Translations under genes and position numbers: made by a program
The notes under the pieces: generated by a model
What the model was told of the DNA's origin: nothing
Database searches by the model: none
Seen by the model: only the letters and a program-made list of their open reading frames with translations
Source of the DNA: WJMT01 sp964445575
GTDB taxonomy: Bacteria > Acidobacteriota > Aminicenantia > Aminicenantales > Aminicenantaceae
Length of the DNA stretch: 64,000 nucleotides
Direction of reading: 5' to 3'
Assembly (NCBI GenBank): GCA_964445575.1
Contig: CAYULB010000002.1
Span: 46,416 to 110,415, forward strand
Shown here: piece by piece, positions 63,908-64,000 of the stretch
Layout: each line of letters starts with the position of its first letter
How positions within the stretch are numbered: position 1 is the stretch's first letter

Positions 63908-64000
63908 TCGGGCCCGGACAATTCTTTTTTTTTCAATAGGTTGAATTCCTCGGAAAGGAAAGGGGTCGGGCCCGGACAATTCTTTTTTTTTCAATAGGTT
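63901..64000 (+). repeat. 58-bp tandem repeat running off the window
   Basis: The unit starts aaaggggtcgggcccgga at 63901 and again at 63959, with an identical following run of T and caataggtt; the second unit is cut by the window end. Each unit holds the palindrome cgggcccg. It might be a short extragenic repeat of the kind that accompanies RAYT transposases, but no such gene is visible. Confidence 0.7.

Noticed and set aside
63611..63994. N-terminal extension of the lipoprotein through the purine tract
   Set aside because: Reads as Phe/Leu/Pro repeats; the GTG at 63610 has a strong ribosome site and gives a proper lipobox.

Overview
The window reads as chromosome of a diderm, anaerobic, heterotrophic bacterium. 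The diderm evidence is lptB, a TonB-dependent receptor, an Omp85-type barrel, an OmpA-family protein and a CusCBA tripartite pump. The anaerobic evidence is a glycyl radical enzyme with its activase, a tungsten-type aldehyde:ferredoxin oxidoreductase and a corrinoid protein. The mix of secreted S55-type, DUF885-like and HExxH proteins, a prefix-domain FtsX permease remnant and a Bacteroides-like serine palmitoyltransferase homologue would fit Candidatus Aminicenantes or a relative of Acidobacteriota. That placement is inference from gene content; no search was run.

Layout. 1-4.4 kb (+): GHMP kinase end, efp, AOR and a double class II aldolase. 4.4-12 kb (mostly -): corrinoid protein, beta-propeller protein, S55 peptidase and an SPT-like enzyme divergent from an SDR epimerase. 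12-17.8 kb (+): fabH, DUF885-like protein, tatD, polyprenyl synthase and CYTH protein. 17.8-23 kb: rpoZ, tRNA-Lys, J-like/ParA pair, rmuC and a sensor kinase. 23.4-29.5 kb: HypD-like glycyl radical enzyme and activase, then a TonB receptor. 29.7-38 kb: rpsU, lipA, phosphoesterase, ogt, DUF1848, lptB, corA and MFS. 38.2-39.7 kb: a trpB2 gene behind a strong promoter and a short Trp-Trp leader peptide.

39.8-44.6 kb is a small decayed island. It starts at an intact tRNA-Val(CAC) and ends at a 12-bp copy of the tRNA 3' end. Inside are an integrase C-terminal remnant, two identical 527-bp direct repeats carrying a broken FtsX permease start, and truncated BNR-repeat and MenC-like genes. A gltS-like symporter and an Omp85-like barrel remain intact. 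Next comes a copper/silver resistance operon read leftward: SHOCT protein, csoR, cusC, cusB, cusA. From 51.9 kb to the end are sugar genes (PfkB kinase plus D-lyxose isomerase-like; GH38 mannosidase plus sodium symporter), a UroD-type methyltransferase homologue and several secreted proteins. The window ends in a purine-rich tract and a 58-bp tandem repeat.

The most unusual signal is an interspersed intergenic element of about 244 nt: two full copies (13181-13424, 53464-53708) and one 5'-truncated copy (19705-19869). It folds into a closing helix, a long arm with a conserved apical loop and a second 14-bp arm. The paired positions differ between copies in compensatory fashion, so base pairing appears to be under selection. 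I do not recognise it as a known RNA or insertion sequence.
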